This document shows positions 1-12,787 of a stretch of 64,000 nt of DNA, piece after piece. Below the pieces are notes generated by a model. It was not told where the DNA came from, ran no database searches, and worked only from the letters and a program-made list of their open reading frames with translations. Source of the DNA: Williamsia limnetica (GTDB lineage Bacteria; Actinomycetota; Actinomycetes; Mycobacteriales; Mycobacteriaceae). Position numbers and translations under genes: made by a program. The first letter of the stretch is position 1. Each line of letters opens with the position of its first letter. Where the stretch lies: contig NZ_QJSP01000001.1 in NCBI RefSeq assembly GCF_003217475.1, positions 372,001 to 436,000 on the forward strand. The letters run 5' to 3'.

Positions 1-262
1 TCCGATTCCCGAAATACACCGGCAGGTCGATACCGACGCGGCCGAGTTCCGTCTCGAGCGAGCCGATCATCTGTTTGTTCAGCGCATTGATGGGCGACAC
101 CCCACCGAAGTGGTGATAGTGCTCGGCCACCTCATCCAGACGCTCGGGCGGCACCCCGCGTCCGCGTGTCACGTTCTCCAGGAAGGGACGGACATCGGCG
201 GGCTTGTCGGGCCCGCCGAAGGACAGCACCATGACGGCGTCGAATCCGCCCTCCACCGACAT
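1..262 (-). CDS. hemH: Ferrochelatase HemH, N-terminal part (runs off the window)
   Basis: Ferrochelatase inserts ferrous iron into a porphyrin at the end of heme synthesis (coproporphyrin route in Actinobacteria). Only the first 87 codons are present; the gene continues past base 1. The visible part has the family N-terminus: [18 protein letters not shown], then [19 protein letters not shown] and [15 protein letters not shown], typical of mycobacterial HemH. The ATG at 260-262 is used; an in-frame GTG at 263-265 is the alternative. It starts 8 bases after the inhA stop, so it is very probably cotranscribed with mabA and inhA, as in mycobacteria. Confidence 0.9.
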   Translation of the reverse strand, partial: MSVEGGFDAVMVLSFGGPDKPADVRPFLENVTRGRGVPPERLDEVAEHYHHFGGVSPINALNKQMIGSLETELGRVGIDLPVYFGNR

Positions 263-270
263 CACCGGTG

Positions 271-1095
271 TCAGAACTCTTCCGGGAACCAGGTGTTGTG
301 GCTGGCGCCGCCGTCGACGTAGACAATCGATCCGGTGGTGGCGGGCAGCCAATCCGAGAGCAACGCGCAGATCGACTTCGCGACCACGGTGGGGTCGTCC
401 ACGTTCCAGCCGATGGGCGAAGCCCCGTCCCAGTATTCGTTGAGCTGGTTCAGTTTTTTCGCGTCGCCGGTCGCGGTCCCGGCGATGGCCTTCGCTGCCA
501 GCGTCTTGATCGGCCCTGCCGCAACGAGATTGGACCGAATTCTCTTTGCGGCGCCGACCTCGCGAGCGACATAGCGGTTGACGGACTCGAGCGCGGCCTT
601 CGCCACACCCATCCAGTTGTAGAACGGCATGGCCGTGCGTGGGTCGAAGTCCATTCCGACGATCGACCCGCCCTCGTTCATGGCGGGGAGCACCGCGCGC
701 GCCAGCGCGGCATAACTCCAGGCCGACACCTGGAACGATTGCGCGGCGTCAGGACCAGGGCCTTCCAGGAAGGGCTTGGCCTCAGGGCCCATCAGGGTGC
801 GGGGTGCAAATGCGATGGAGTGCAGCACACCGTCGATGCCTTCGGGTGCAACTTCTTTGAGACGATCGGCGAGCGTACCCAGATGGTCTTCGTTGGTGAT
901 GTCGAGTTCCAGCGCGGGGGGTACCTCCTTGGGCAGGCGCTGGGCGATCCGGTCGATCAGTCGCAGCCGGTCGAATCCCGTGATGATCACGCGGGCACCT
1001 TGTTCCTGCGCCATGGCGGCGGCATGGAATGCGATCGAGGAATCAGTGATGATCCCGGTGACCAAAATCGTCTTACCGTCGAGAATCCCGCTCAA
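271..1095 (-). CDS. inhA: Enoyl-[acyl-carrier-protein] reductase (NADH), InhA
   Basis: NADH-dependent enoyl-ACP reductase of FAS-II, which elongates the meromycolate chain of mycolic acids and is the isoniazid target in mycobacteria. The 274 residues (M. tuberculosis InhA is 269) show the variant SDR dinucleotide site [11 protein letters not shown] (14-24), LHSIAF with Ser93 matching Ser94 of the M. tuberculosis enzyme, and the catalytic Tyr159 and Lys166 in YNWMGVAK. The C-terminus has [19 protein letters not shown]. The start is a TTG at 1093-1095, preceded by GAGGAG at good spacing; no ATG fits better. It lies between fabG1/mabA and hemH. Presence of InhA beside MabA argues that the host makes mycolic acids. 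Confidence 0.95.
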   Translation of the reverse strand: MSGILDGKTILVTGIITDSSIAFHAAAMAQEQGARVIITGFDRLRLIDRIAQRLPKEVPPALELDITNEDHLGTLADRLKEVAPEGIDGVLHSIAFAPRTLMGPEAKPFLEGPGPDAAQSFQVSAWSYAALARAVLPAMNEGGSIVGMDFDPRTAMPFYNWMGVAKAALESVNRYVAREVGAAKRIRSNLVAAGPIKTLAAKAIAGTATGDAKKLNQLNEYWDGASPIGWNVDDPTVVAKSICALLSDWLPATTGSIVYVDGGASHNTWFPEEF

Positions 1096-1155
1096 TGTCT
1101 GCTCCTCGCAGTCGATCGAATCGTTGGTGTGTGCGCAGCCGGCGAGTCGCCGGGG

Positions 1156-1929
<774 letters not shown>

Positions 1930-2910
1930 TCAGGGCAGGCGCCGGTTGATGGCCACGGCGCTGATGACGGCGAGCAGCACCATCAGTGTTCCTGCGATCA
2001 GCCACGGTCGGGACGCGTCCCCACGCCTGGTCTCGTAGCCGATCTGATTCTGCAGGTTCTCGTAGACCTGGTTGAGTTCGTCCAGACTCGACGCCGTGAA
2101 GAACTTGCCGCCGGACAGTTGCGCGATCCGGCGCAGGGAGTCGTCGTCGACAGGGACCGGGATACGGTCACCCTCGAGGTCTACGGTGCCGCCCCGGGTA
2201 CCGAACGAGATCGTATTGACCGGGATCTGCTCTTCCTTGGCCTTCCGGGCGGAGGTGAAGGCACCCCGCGGATCATCCGGATCGTCGGGAACCGTCTCCT
2301 TGCCATCGGAGAGCAGCACCACCTGGGCAGGCGGTGCGCCCGCGTCTCCACCGAGGACGGCGTTGAGTGTCTTGATCTGCGTCACTGCGGCCAGGATGCC
2401 TTCGCCGGTGGCGGTCTTGTCGTCGAGCTGGAGCTTGTCGATCGCCGCCTTGGTGGCCGCTCGATCAGGGGTGGGTGAGACGAGCGTCGTCGCGGTCCCC
2501 GCGTACGAGACCAGTCCGAGATTGATCCCCTCGGTGAGCTCGTCGGCGAACTTCTTGCCGGCTTCCTGCGCCGCCCGTAGGCGCGAGGGCGCCACGTCGG
2601 TGGCATCCATCGACCTCGACACGTCGATCACCAGCATCACCGTCGCCTTGTTGCGGGGCACTTTGCGATCGGCCTGCGGTCCGGCCATCGCCACGGTCAA
2701 CACGATCAGCGCAATGATCATCAGCGCGATGGGGATGTGCTGACTGCGATTCCGGGTTGCCGGAGCAACGGTGTTGAGCAGATCGAGATTCGCGAACTTG
2801 AGCGCGCGTTCCTTGCGCCGGCGCTGCATGTATATGTAGCCGCCGACCAAGCCCGCGACACCGAGCAGTACCAGCAGCCACCATGGGGAGGCCAGGTCGA
2901 AAAAGCTCAT
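1930..2910 (-). CDS. VWA-domain membrane protein (BatA-like, Rv1481 type)
   Basis: Membrane-anchored von Willebrand A protein, third gene of a MoxR-DUF58-VWA set. Such sets act as chaperone or assembly systems; the client is unknown here. The protein has 326 residues. Two N-terminal membrane segments (about 9-28 and 58-77) precede a VWA domain whose metal site DVSRS (96-100) is intact, and a C-terminal segment (WLIAGTLMVLLAVISAVAI) closes the protein. The ATG at 2908-2910 is chosen: it overlaps the stop of the DUF58 gene by four bases (ATGA) and begins MSFFDLASPWWLL, whereas the longer open frame adds 35 arginine-rich residues that look like read-through. Confidence 0.88.
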   Translation of the reverse strand: MSFFDLASPWWLLVLLGVAGLVGGYIYMQRRRKERALKFANLDLLNTVAPATRNRSQHIPIALMIIALIVLTVAMAGPQADRKVPRNKATVMLVIDVSRSMDATDVAPSRLRAAQEAGKKFADELTEGINLGLVSYAGTATTLVSPTPDRAATKAAIDKLQLDDKTATGEGILAAVTQIKTLNAVLGGDAGAPPAQVVLLSDGKETVPDDPDDPRGAFTSARKAKEEQIPVNTISFGTRGGTVDLEGDRIPVPVDDDSLRRIAQLSGGKFFTASSLDELNQVYENLQNQIGYETRRGDASRPWLIAGTLMVLLAVISAVAINRRLP

Positions 2911-3848
2911 CGTGTCGCCCCCGCGTTCATACCGCGACGACGCTGGGCGATGAAGCGGACCACGTCCGCGATCCAATCCCTGTCGGTGCGCAACGCCAGG
3001 GTAGGAGCACCGCACTTACGGAGGGTCCGCTGCACCTCCATGCGATGCGCTTCCGCGGCACGCGCGAAATCGGCGCGAACCTTGTCCGTGATGGTCAATT
3101 CTCGAACCTGACCTGATTCGGCGTCCCGCAACATGACCTCGCCGACATCGGGGAGTTCCATGTCTCGGGGGTCGAGCACCTCGACGCCGAGTACATCGTG
3201 ATGCCCCCCGACCGCGCGAAGCGGCCGGTCCCAGTCGATCGGGCCGAGGAAGTCGCTGACCACCACCGCGAGGCCGCGGCGGCGCTCGGGCCTGCGCAGC
3301 GCATCGATGCCCGCGAAGAGATCGCCGCGAACGCCGTCCGTGGAGCGGGTGGTGGTCGCGATCGTCTTCAACGTGTTGAGCGCATGCGCACGACCGCTCC
3401 GGGCGGGGATCCGGACAACCTGATCACCGGTGCAGACGACGGCGCCCATCCGGTTGCCGCCGCCGAGCGTCAGATGCGCGATGGCTGCACACGCGGCGAC
3501 CGCCAGATCGCGTTTGGTCGTGTTGACCGTCCCGAAGTCCAGACTCGCCGACATGTCGACCACCAGCCAGGTCTCGAGTTCGCGATCGGCGACCATCTGA
3601 CGCACATGGGGATGGGTGGTCCGCGCGGTCACGGACCAGTCCATCCGCCGTACGTCGTCGCCCGGCTGATACTCGCGGGCCTCCCCCGGCTCGCTGCCCG
3701 GTCCGGGGATCAGACCGAGATGATCACCCTGCAGGACCCCGTCGAGCTTGCGCCGCACCACGATCTCGAGTGTTTTGAGAGCCGCAGTCAGCTTGGGGTC
3801 TTCCAGGGTGCCCGCGCCGAACGAGGGAAGTGCGCCGTTATCCGCCAT
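2907..3848 (-). CDS. DUF58 domain protein (Rv1480 type)
   Basis: Soluble DUF58 protein of 313 residues, the usual partner of a MoxR ATPase and a VWA membrane protein. The family hallmark is seen as REYQPGDDVRRMDWSVTART (58-77), followed by a VWA-like fold with DMSASLDFG. No enzymatic activity is known for the family. It overlaps the end of the moxR gene by 11 bases and the start of the VWA gene by four, so the three are translationally coupled. Homologous to Rv1480 of M. tuberculosis by position and sequence style. Confidence 0.86.
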   Translation of the reverse strand: MADNGALPSFGAGTLEDPKLTAALKTLEIVVRRKLDGVLQGDHLGLIPGPGSEPGEAREYQPGDDVRRMDWSVTARTTHPHVRQMVADRELETWLVVDMSASLDFGTVNTTKRDLAVAACAAIAHLTLGGGNRMGAVVCTGDQVVRIPARSGRAHALNTLKTIATTTRSTDGVRGDLFAGIDALRRPERRRGLAVVVSDFLGPIDWDRPLRAVGGHHDVLGVEVLDPRDMELPDVGEVMLRDAESGQVRELTITDKVRADFARAAEAHRMEVQRTLRKCGAPTLALRTDRDWIADVVRFIAQRRRGMNAGATR

Positions 3849-5040
3849 AGTGCGACTGGTTGCCCTGCGCCGGATTCGCCTGCGAAGGAGTCTGATACCC
3901 CTGCGTCGGCGCCGAAGTTCCCTGCGGGGCAGCAGGTTTGGTCAGCCCGTTCGGCTGCTGCGGGTATCCACCCTGCGGTTGGGGTACGGGCGGCTGGCCT
4001 GGCGCCGGCGCCGTGGCCAACGGTTGTGCGCTGACTTGTGGCAGTCCGACCGTCTGCAAGACCCGAGTGATGACGGCGTCGGCGTCGACCTCGTCGGCCA
4101 ACGCGTCATAACTCAGGACCAGACGATGACGCAGGACGTCGGGGATGATCTCCACCACGTCTTGCGGTATCACGTAGTCGCGCCCGCGGACCAGGGCGAG
4201 CGCACGCGAGGCCGCGATGATGCCGAGGGTGGCGCGCGGCGATGCGCCGTAGGACAACCAGCCCGCGACGTCGTGCATGCCGAGTTCGGCGGGACGGCGG
4301 GTCGCGTTGATGACGCGGACCACGTAGTCGACGAGCGCGTGATGCACGAAGACGTTCGCGGCGGTGTTCTGCAGGCGAACCATCGTCACCGGATCCAGGA
4401 TGGGCGACGCCTTGGGCGGTTTATTGCCCATGCGGTAGACGATTTCCCGCTCTTCTTCCACCGCCGGGTAATCGACGAGCACCTTGAACAGGAACCTGTC
4501 CCGTTGTGCTTCGGGCAGGGGGTAGACACCCTCGTTCTCGATCGGGTTCTGCGTCGCCATGACCAGGAACGGATCGGGCATCGGATAGGTCGTCCCGCCG
4601 ATCGACACCTGCCGCTCGGCCATCACCTCCAGCAGAGCCGACTGCACCTTGGCCGGCGCGCGGTTGATCTCATCCGCGAGCAGGAAGTTGGCGACCACGG
4701 GGCCGAGTTCGGTGTCGAACGCTTCTTGGCCCTGGCGGTAGATCCGGGTGCCGATGAGGTCGGTCGGCACGAGGTCCGGGGTGAACTGCACGCGAGAGAA
4801 GCTGCCGCCGATCACCGTGGCGTAGGTTTCCACCGCCAGGGTCTTGGCCACACCCGGCACCCCCTCGAGGAGGATGTGCCCACGGGCGAGAAGACCGACC
4901 AGGATGCGCTCCACGAGCCGGTCCTGGCCGACGATCACTCGCTTGACCTCGAACATTGCCTTCTCGAGCAAGGCGACATCGGCCTGGGTGAGCTTGAATT
5001 CCTCTGCTGAGGCCTTGCTGTCGTCGGTCGCTGAGGTCAC
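3838..5040 (-). CDS. moxR: MoxR-family AAA+ ATPase
   Basis: AAA+ ATPase of the MoxR family, thought to act as a chaperone for maturation of protein complexes together with the two following genes. The 400 residues include Walker A GVPGVAKT (60-67), Walker B FLLADEIN (119-126), a sensor region ATQNPIENEGVYPLPEAQRDRF, and a long Pro/Gln/Gly-rich C-terminal tail rather like M. tuberculosis MoxR1. The start is a GTG at 5038-5040 with GGAGGG 6 bases upstream. The open frame extends 36 codons further, into the gap below ripA, but that stretch has no ribosome-binding site and no family similarity. The 130-base gap to the ripA-like stop may hold its promoter. Confidence 0.9.
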   Translation of the reverse strand: MTSATDDSKASAEEFKLTQADVALLEKAMFEVKRVIVGQDRLVERILVGLLARGHILLEGVPGVAKTLAVETYATVIGGSFSRVQFTPDLVPTDLIGTRIYRQGQEAFDTELGPVVANFLLADEINRAPAKVQSALLEVMAERQVSIGGTTYPMPDPFLVMATQNPIENEGVYPLPEAQRDRFLFKVLVDYPAVEEEREIVYRMGNKPPKASPILDPVTMVRLQNTAANVFVHHALVDYVVRVINATRRPAELGMHDVAGWLSYGASPRATLGIIAASRALALVRGRDYVIPQDVVEIIPDVLRHRLVLSYDALADEVDADAVITRVLQTVGLPQVSAQPLATAPAPGQPPVPQPQGGYPQQPNGLTKPAAPQGTSAPTQGYQTPSQANPAQGNQSHYGG

Positions 5041-5170
5041 CGATACCCTCCGGGGTCTGTTCGATCGTTGTACTGACTGCACCGAGGGTACTGGCCACTG
5101 GCAAAAGGCGACGACGGCCGCGTCGGCAAGCCACCGTTGGATCGACACTCCCGCGGCGGCGGACCCGTCG

Positions 5171-6655
5171 TCAGGTCAGCCGAACCACGTACGGCATGGC
5201 ACCGCCGGTACGCAAAGGCGAGATCTTCACGACGTCGCCGGACTGCGGCGCCTCCACCATCGTGTTGTCACCGAGATACAGCGCAACGTGCTCGCTGGCG
5301 TTCGGTCCGTAGAAGATCATGTCGCCGCGCTGCATCTGAGACAGCGGCACCTGCGGTCCGGACGTGTACTGATATCCGGTGTAGTGCGGCAGGGAGATCC
5401 CGATACCGGCGAAGGCGTAGATCATCAGGCCTGAGCAGTCGAACCCGACCTTGTTGTAGTCGCCGTAGGAGTCTGCGACCCCGCCGTCCCTGATTCCCAG
5501 CGTCGGGCCGTTGGCATCGCCGCCGCCCCACGAGTAGGTGACTCCGAGTTGCGAGAGTGCGCGGTTCACCACGACCTCGACTGCGGCCGAGCCGGACAGC
5601 CCTGGATCGACCGTCCCCGGCGCCGGGGTGGTCGGCGTGCTGGGTTCGGTGGGCAGGGTGGGTTCGGTGGGCAGGGTCGGGTCGAACGGCTCGTTCGGAT
5701 CGGTCGTCGGTGGCGTCGTGGTTGGCGGGGGCGTGGTGCCGTCGATATCGGTATGCGGTGCCGTCAGCGAGCCGACGATGGCCGCGAGGGTCTGCTGGGC
5801 CGTGTTCAGTGCGAGCTTTCCTGCTGCGTCGCCTGCGGCGCGCAGCGCGTCCTGGTGCGCCTGCCCTTCTATGGCAGCCTGCTGCTCGGGAAGAATGGGG
5901 GTCTGCGCACCCGGTTCCGTCGACGGCGTCGGCTGGCCCCGGAGCTTGTTCAGCTCTTCCTGCGCGGCGGCGCGGTCCTTCTCGAGCATCGCCCGGCGGG
6001 ACTGCTCTGCCTTGACCGCCGCGGTGGCCTCGGCGATGGCCGTCTGCGCGTCGGCCTGACGCGTTTCGGCGTTCGCCGTCGCAAAGGCGGCCTGTTGCTG
6101 CGTGGCCTGCGTCGTCGAGGCGCGGTTGGCCTCCTCATTACGGGCCTGCTGCAACCGGGTGATGGTCGCCTGCTGGTCCTTGCTGAGCTGATCGATGACC
6201 GAAGCCCGATCCAGCACGGCGCCGGGTTCACCCGAGAGGTAGCTCCCCATGGAGTCCTGGCTGTTGCCCTGCGTGTACAAACTGCGGATGAAGGCGTCGA
6301 AGTCCTTCTCCGCGAGAGCAATCGCGCCCGTGGCCTGCTCGAGTGACTCCTGAGCGCCTCGGACTGCGACAGCGGCGAGCCGCTGCGATTCCCTGGCGTT
6401 CTGCAGATCCACGAGGGCGCGATTCACGGCCTCCCTCTTCACGGCGACATCTCCGTCGAGGTTCACCATGTTCTGGTTTGTATCGGCGATCTGATTGATC
6501 AGCGTGGCGATCTTGTCGGCACTGCTCGGAGGTTCGGCGACTGCCACACCCGCCGATAGTTGCGCACCGGCCACCGCGAGGGCAGCCAGCAGAGCAACAG
6601 CGGAGGACAACCGAACGCCACGTCGACGCGGCATGAATGCCATTCCTCGACTCAC
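5171..6655 (-). CDS. ripA: NlpC/P60 peptidoglycan endopeptidase, RipA-like
   Basis: Secreted D,L-endopeptidase that cleaves peptidoglycan stem peptides during septum splitting. The 494 residues comprise a signal peptide (SSAVALLAALAVAGAQLSAGVAVA), a long Ala/Gln-rich coiled-coil (about 45-240) that keeps such enzymes inactive, a Pro/Thr linker (about 300-345) and a C-terminal NlpC/P60 domain. The triad is Cys407 (FDCSGLMIYAF), His456 (SEHVALYLG) and Glu468 (EAPQSGD); the spacing of 49 and 12 residues equals that of M. tuberculosis RipA (Cys383, His432, Glu444, from memory). In-frame ATGs at codons 5 and 8 are alternative starts. The 246 bases upstream carry repeated GTCACAAATT motifs, listed separately. 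Order and orientation match Rv1476-ripA-moxR1. Confidence 0.92.
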   Translation of the reverse strand: MSRGMAFMPRRRGVRLSSAVALLAALAVAGAQLSAGVAVAEPPSSADKIATLINQIADTNQNMVNLDGDVAVKREAVNRALVDLQNARESQRLAAVAVRGAQESLEQATGAIALAEKDFDAFIRSLYTQGNSQDSMGSYLSGEPGAVLDRASVIDQLSKDQQATITRLQQARNEEANRASTTQATQQQAAFATANAETRQADAQTAIAEATAAVKAEQSRRAMLEKDRAAAQEELNKLRGQPTPSTEPGAQTPILPEQQAAIEGQAHQDALRAAGDAAGKLALNTAQQTLAAIVGSLTAPHTDIDGTTPPPTTTPPTTDPNEPFDPTLPTEPTLPTEPSTPTTPAPGTVDPGLSGSAAVEVVVNRALSQLGVTYSWGGGDANGPTLGIRDGGVADSYGDYNKVGFDCSGLMIYAFAGIGISLPHYTGYQYTSGPQVPLSQMQRGDMIFYGPNASEHVALYLGDNTMVEAPQSGDVVKISPLRTGGAMPYVVRLT

Positions 6656-6802
6656 AAATGACTCCCTCGCAGATCTGGCACCGAGCCGACGGCAACCCTT
6701 CGGTCGCTCTCTCGGCCATCGCCACGGCGGTGATCAACTTCCCCATTAGCACCACCGATGACATACGAACCGTACGTCACTACAACCCCGAATGAAACAT
6801 GA

Positions 6803-6883
6803 GTCACAAATTACATTGAGGTCATTACCTGCGGAAACGCTGTGAACTCGACAAATAGCAAAGGTCACAAATTGAATATGACC
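6803..6883. promoter_or_regulatory. Direct repeats GTCACAAATT and a GGTCA/TGACC palindrome upstream of ripA-like gene
   Basis: Two copies of GTCACAAATT lie at 6803-6812 and 6864-6873. The second begins a palindrome GGTCA-N11-TGACC at 6863-6883, and GTCAT recurs at 6821. The stretch is A/T-rich compared with its surroundings and lies 150-230 bases before the ripA-like start. From memory, ripA of M. tuberculosis is a target of the response regulator MtrA, whose sites contain GTCACA repeats. Assignment to MtrA here is inference; a CRP-like regulator is another option because of the TGTGA halves at 6841 and 6896. Confidence 0.45.
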
Positions 6884-6901
6884 GAACTACACAAATGTGA
6901 T

Positions 6902-7480
6902 TCAGCTGGGTGTGTCGCCCCGCGTGGAATCGACGCGCGAAGGCGGCGGTGTCGCGGTCCCTTCGGCGACGCCGGCGGCTGATGCGTCCGCTCGTGCGGC
7001 AGTTCTCTTGCGCAGCTGCAGCTTGCGAGCAATCGCAGCTCCCGCCGTGACCACGAGGATGAGAACCAGGGTCACCACGGTCCACGGAACCTGGGTCTGC
7101 TCGGTCATTCGATCAAGCATTTGCTGCGCGGCCAGCGGCGGATTGGAAATGGCCAGATTGTCGGTCGTCTGCTCCAATTGGACGCGACTGAACTCGTCAC
7201 TCGCCGAGCCGATGTAATTGCCACCCAGAACAATGACGGTGCCGCCCGTGTCCTGCTGGAGCTCGGTGGCGATATCGCGGTAGTACGTGATTCTCGGATA
7301 GATCTTGTCGGTGACCACGAAGTGCAGGTCGTAACCCTTGTCACGACCCTCGGCGACGACCTGCAGAATCTGCGGCGTCATCTCCGGCGGTGCAACCACG
7401 CCGTCGTCGGCGAGGCCGGCCTGTAGCTCGGCGATGTTGACATCGGGCGGAATGATCGTCATGAGTGGCGTCGGTGCCAT
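6902..7480 (-). CDS. Rv1476-like membrane protein
   Basis: Uncharacterised actinobacterial membrane protein of 192 residues, located as Rv1476 is, just upstream of the ripA-type gene. The N-terminal about 130 residues form a probable outward-facing domain (MTIIPPDVNIAELQAGLADDG, then VVTDKIYPRITYYRDIATELQQ), followed by one membrane segment (about 134-154, VPWTVVTLVLILVVTAGAAIA) and a basic tail KLQLRKRTAARAD. The domain resembles the TPM/DUF4436-type shape of short extracytoplasmic modules, but I assign no function. The ATG at 7478-7480 has GAGGGA upstream; the ATG at codon 7 is an alternative. It is divergent from acnA across a 300-base gap. Confidence 0.75.
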   Translation of the reverse strand: MAPTPLMTIIPPDVNIAELQAGLADDGVVAPPEMTPQILQVVAEGRDKGYDLHFVVTDKIYPRITYYRDIATELQQDTGGTVIVLGGNYIGSASDEFSRVQLEQTTDNLAISNPPLAAQQMLDRMTEQTQVPWTVVTLVLILVVTAGAAIARKLQLRKRTAARADASAAGVAEGTATPPPSRVDSTRGDTPS

Positions 7481-10579
<3,099 letters not shown>

Positions 10580-10595
10580 CCGAGGGCTAGGGGCG

Positions 10596-11162
10596 TTGCC
10601 CAAGGTAAGCCAAGACCACCTGGAAGCCCGGCGACATCAGATCCTCGACGGTGCGCGCCGTTGTTTTGCCGAGTTCGGCTACGACGGCGCCACCGTGCGC
10701 CGGCTCGAGGAAGCAACCGCCCTGTCCCGGGGTGCGATATTTCATCATTTCCGGGACAAGGAGGCGTTGTTCCTCGCGCTGGCGCACGAGGATGCCGAGC
10801 GGATGGCCGATGTCGCTGCCAACCAGGGATTGGTCCAGGTCATGCGGGACATGCTCAACCGGCCGGAAGATTTCGACTGGTTGGGTACTCGCCTGGAAAT
10901 CGCGAGGAAGTTGCGCACTGACCCCGGTTTTCGTACCGAATGGAAGGCTCGGTCCGCAGAGCTCGAGTCGGCGACGCTCGCGCGATTGGAACGACAGCGC
11001 ACAGCAGGCCGATTGCGCGACGACATCCCCACGACGGTGTTGGTCGCCTACCTCGACCTCATCCTCGATGGCCTGACCACTCGTTTGGCCACCGGTGCGG
11101 CGACCGACGATCTGCACGCGGTGCTCGACCTCGTAGAAGCTTCGGTTCGACGACCGCGATAA
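10596..11162 (+). CDS. acnR: TetR-family repressor AcnR
   Basis: TetR regulator of aconitase. The 188 residues begin MPKVSQDHLEARRHQILDGA and include the helix-turn-helix at about 31-52 (TVRRLEEATALSRGAIFHHF), followed by a helical ligand domain with FDWLGTRLEIARKLRTDPGF. It is closely similar to Rv1474c and to AcnR of corynebacteria. The start is a TTG at 10596-10598, the only codon giving the family N-terminus; GAGGG lies 9 bases upstream. It lies 16 bases after acnA and should be cotranscribed, giving autoregulation through the operator at 7621-7636. Confidence 0.9.
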   Translation: MPKVSQDHLEARRHQILDGARRCFAEFGYDGATVRRLEEATALSRGAIFHHFRDKEALFLALAHEDAERMADVAANQGLVQVMRDMLNRPEDFDWLGTRLEIARKLRTDPGFRTEWKARSAELESATLARLERQRTAGRLRDDIPTTVLVAYLDLILDGLTTRLATGAATDDLHAVLDLVEASVRRPR

Positions 11163-11245
11163 GCCCTCGCGGGCACCTGACCATGTGATAGTTCTGGTTA
11201 ACATATGCGGTCAGGTCGATCGCGCTCCAGAGCCGGAGGTTATGA

Positions 11246-12772
11246 ATGTTCCCGGGCAATTTTGTCGCAACGACACCTGACAAAGTCGCAGTCGTGCGAC
11301 CCGCGACAGGCGAGTCGATCACGTACGCCGAGCTCGACCGTGATTCGACAAAAGTCGCCCACTATCTCCGCGATCTCGGCCTACGCCGCGGCGACTGTAT
11401 TGCGATGGTGTCCACCAACGACATCAGGATGCTCGTGATCTACTGGGCGGCAGTGCGTTCGGGCATGTATGTCACCGCCATCAACAATCACCTCACCGCA
11501 GACGAGACCAACTACATCCTCGGTGACTGCGGCGCGGTTGCGCTCTTCGCCTCGGCCGAGGTCGCTGATTCGGTCTCCGCCGTCGGCCAGGTGCCGACCC
11601 TCACGCACCGCATCGCCTGGGCCGGCGACCTTTCGGGCTTCGAGTCCTACGACCAGATTCTCGCCGCGGCGTCGGACGCCCCGCTCGACGATCAACCACG
11701 CGGCCAGGACATGCTGTACTCCTCCGGCACCACGGGACGCCCGAAGGGCATCAAGGTGCCTTTGCAGGACGGTCAGGTGAACGAGATCCCCGACCCCTAT
11801 ACGGCGGTCTTCTCGGTCATCTACGGTTTCGATCAAGAGTGCGTCTACCTGTGTCCGGCACCGCTGTATCACGCTGCGCCGCTGCGCTATTGCGGCATGG
11901 TCAACTCCGTCGGCGGCACGGTGGTCTTGATGGACCGCTTCGATGCCGAGGGCGCGCTACAGCTGATCGACGAGTACCGGGTCACCCACAGCCAGTGGGT
12001 GCCGACAATGTTCATCCGGATGCTGAAGTTGCCAGAAGAGATCCGCACCAAGTACGACGTGAGCAGCCTCAAGATCGCGATCCACGCCGCAGCGCCGTGC
12101 CCACCCGAGGTCAAACAGGCGATGATCGCATGGTGGGGACCGGTCATTCACGAGTACTACGCCTCCACAGAGGGTTCCGGCGCCACCTTCATCAACAGTG
12201 AACAGGCACTCGCCCACCCAGGCTCGGTGGGTCAGCCCTTACTCGGCGTGATCCGCATCTGCGCGGACGACGGCACCGAACTGCCCGTCGGCGAGATCGG
12301 CACAGTGTTCTTCGAACGTGACGAGTTACCGTTCGAGTACTACAACGACCCCCAGAAGACAAGGGAGGCACAGCATCCCCAGCACCCGGCATGGACCACC
12401 AGTGGCGATGTCGGCTACGTCGACGCCGAGGGATTCCTGTACCTGACCGACCGCAAGTCGTTCATGATCATCTCGGGCGGCGTCAACATCTACCCGCAAG
12501 AGGCCGAGAACATCCTGATCGGGCATCCCGCGGTCTTCGACATCGGCATCATCGGGATCCCCGACCCGGACCTGGGCGAAGTCGCGAAGGCGTGCGTCCA
12601 ACTCGAGCCCGGAACCGAGGCGTCCGATGAGTTGGCGGTAGAGCTGATCGATTTCGCGCGGTCACGACTTGCGCCTTACAAGGTGCCGAAGAGCATCGAT
12701 TTCGTCGATTCTCTGCCTCGCACACCGACCGGCAAACTCGTCAAACGTGAGCTGCAGGCCCGGTACGTCTGA
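11246..12772 (+). CDS. AMP-dependent acyl-CoA synthetase (FadD-like)
   Basis: ANL-superfamily enzyme that activates a carboxylic acid as acyl-AMP and then acyl-CoA. The 508 residues show the P-loop YSSGTTGRPKGIK (158-170), the A5 motif EYYASTEGSG, the A7 TSGDVGYVD, the hinge LTDRKSFMIISGG and the C-terminal catalytic Lys in PTGKLVKR. The substrate is not evident; sequence style suggests a medium- or long-chain fatty acid or an aromatic acid. The ATG at 11246 has GGAGGT 5 bases upstream. It follows acnR by 83 bases and is not obviously linked to aconitase. A strong hairpin at 12788 ends the transcription unit. Confidence 0.88.
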   Translation: MFPGNFVATTPDKVAVVRPATGESITYAELDRDSTKVAHYLRDLGLRRGDCIAMVSTNDIRMLVIYWAAVRSGMYVTAINNHLTADETNYILGDCGAVALFASAEVADSVSAVGQVPTLTHRIAWAGDLSGFESYDQILAAASDAPLDDQPRGQDMLYSSGTTGRPKGIKVPLQDGQVNEIPDPYTAVFSVIYGFDQECVYLCPAPLYHAAPLRYCGMVNSVGGTVVLMDRFDAEGALQLIDEYRVTHSQWVPTMFIRMLKLPEEIRTKYDVSSLKIAIHAAAPCPPEVKQAMIAWWGPVIHEYYASTEGSGATFINSEQALAHPGSVGQPLLGVIRICADDGTELPVGEIGTVFFERDELPFEYYNDPQKTREAQHPQHPAWTTSGDVGYVDAEGFLYLTDRKSFMIISGGVNIYPQEAENILIGHPAVFDIGIIGIPDPDLGEVAKACVQLEPGTEASDELAVELIDFARSRLAPYKVPKSIDFVDSLPRTPTGKLVKRELQARYV

Positions 12773-12787
12773 CCCGGGCCCCGATAG

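Noticed and set aside
5041-5148. N-terminal extension of the MoxR protein by 36 residues
   Set aside because: No ribosome-binding site, no similarity to MoxR N-termini, and a strong GGAGGG lies just before the GTG at 5040.
6656-6840. A c-di-AMP (ydaO) riboswitch before the ripA-like gene, as seen for other actinobacterial cell-wall hydrolases
   Set aside because: The leader on the minus strand has some suggestive words (GGTTGCCGTCGGCTCGG) but lacks the conserved ydaO core elements and pairing; I could not build the fold.
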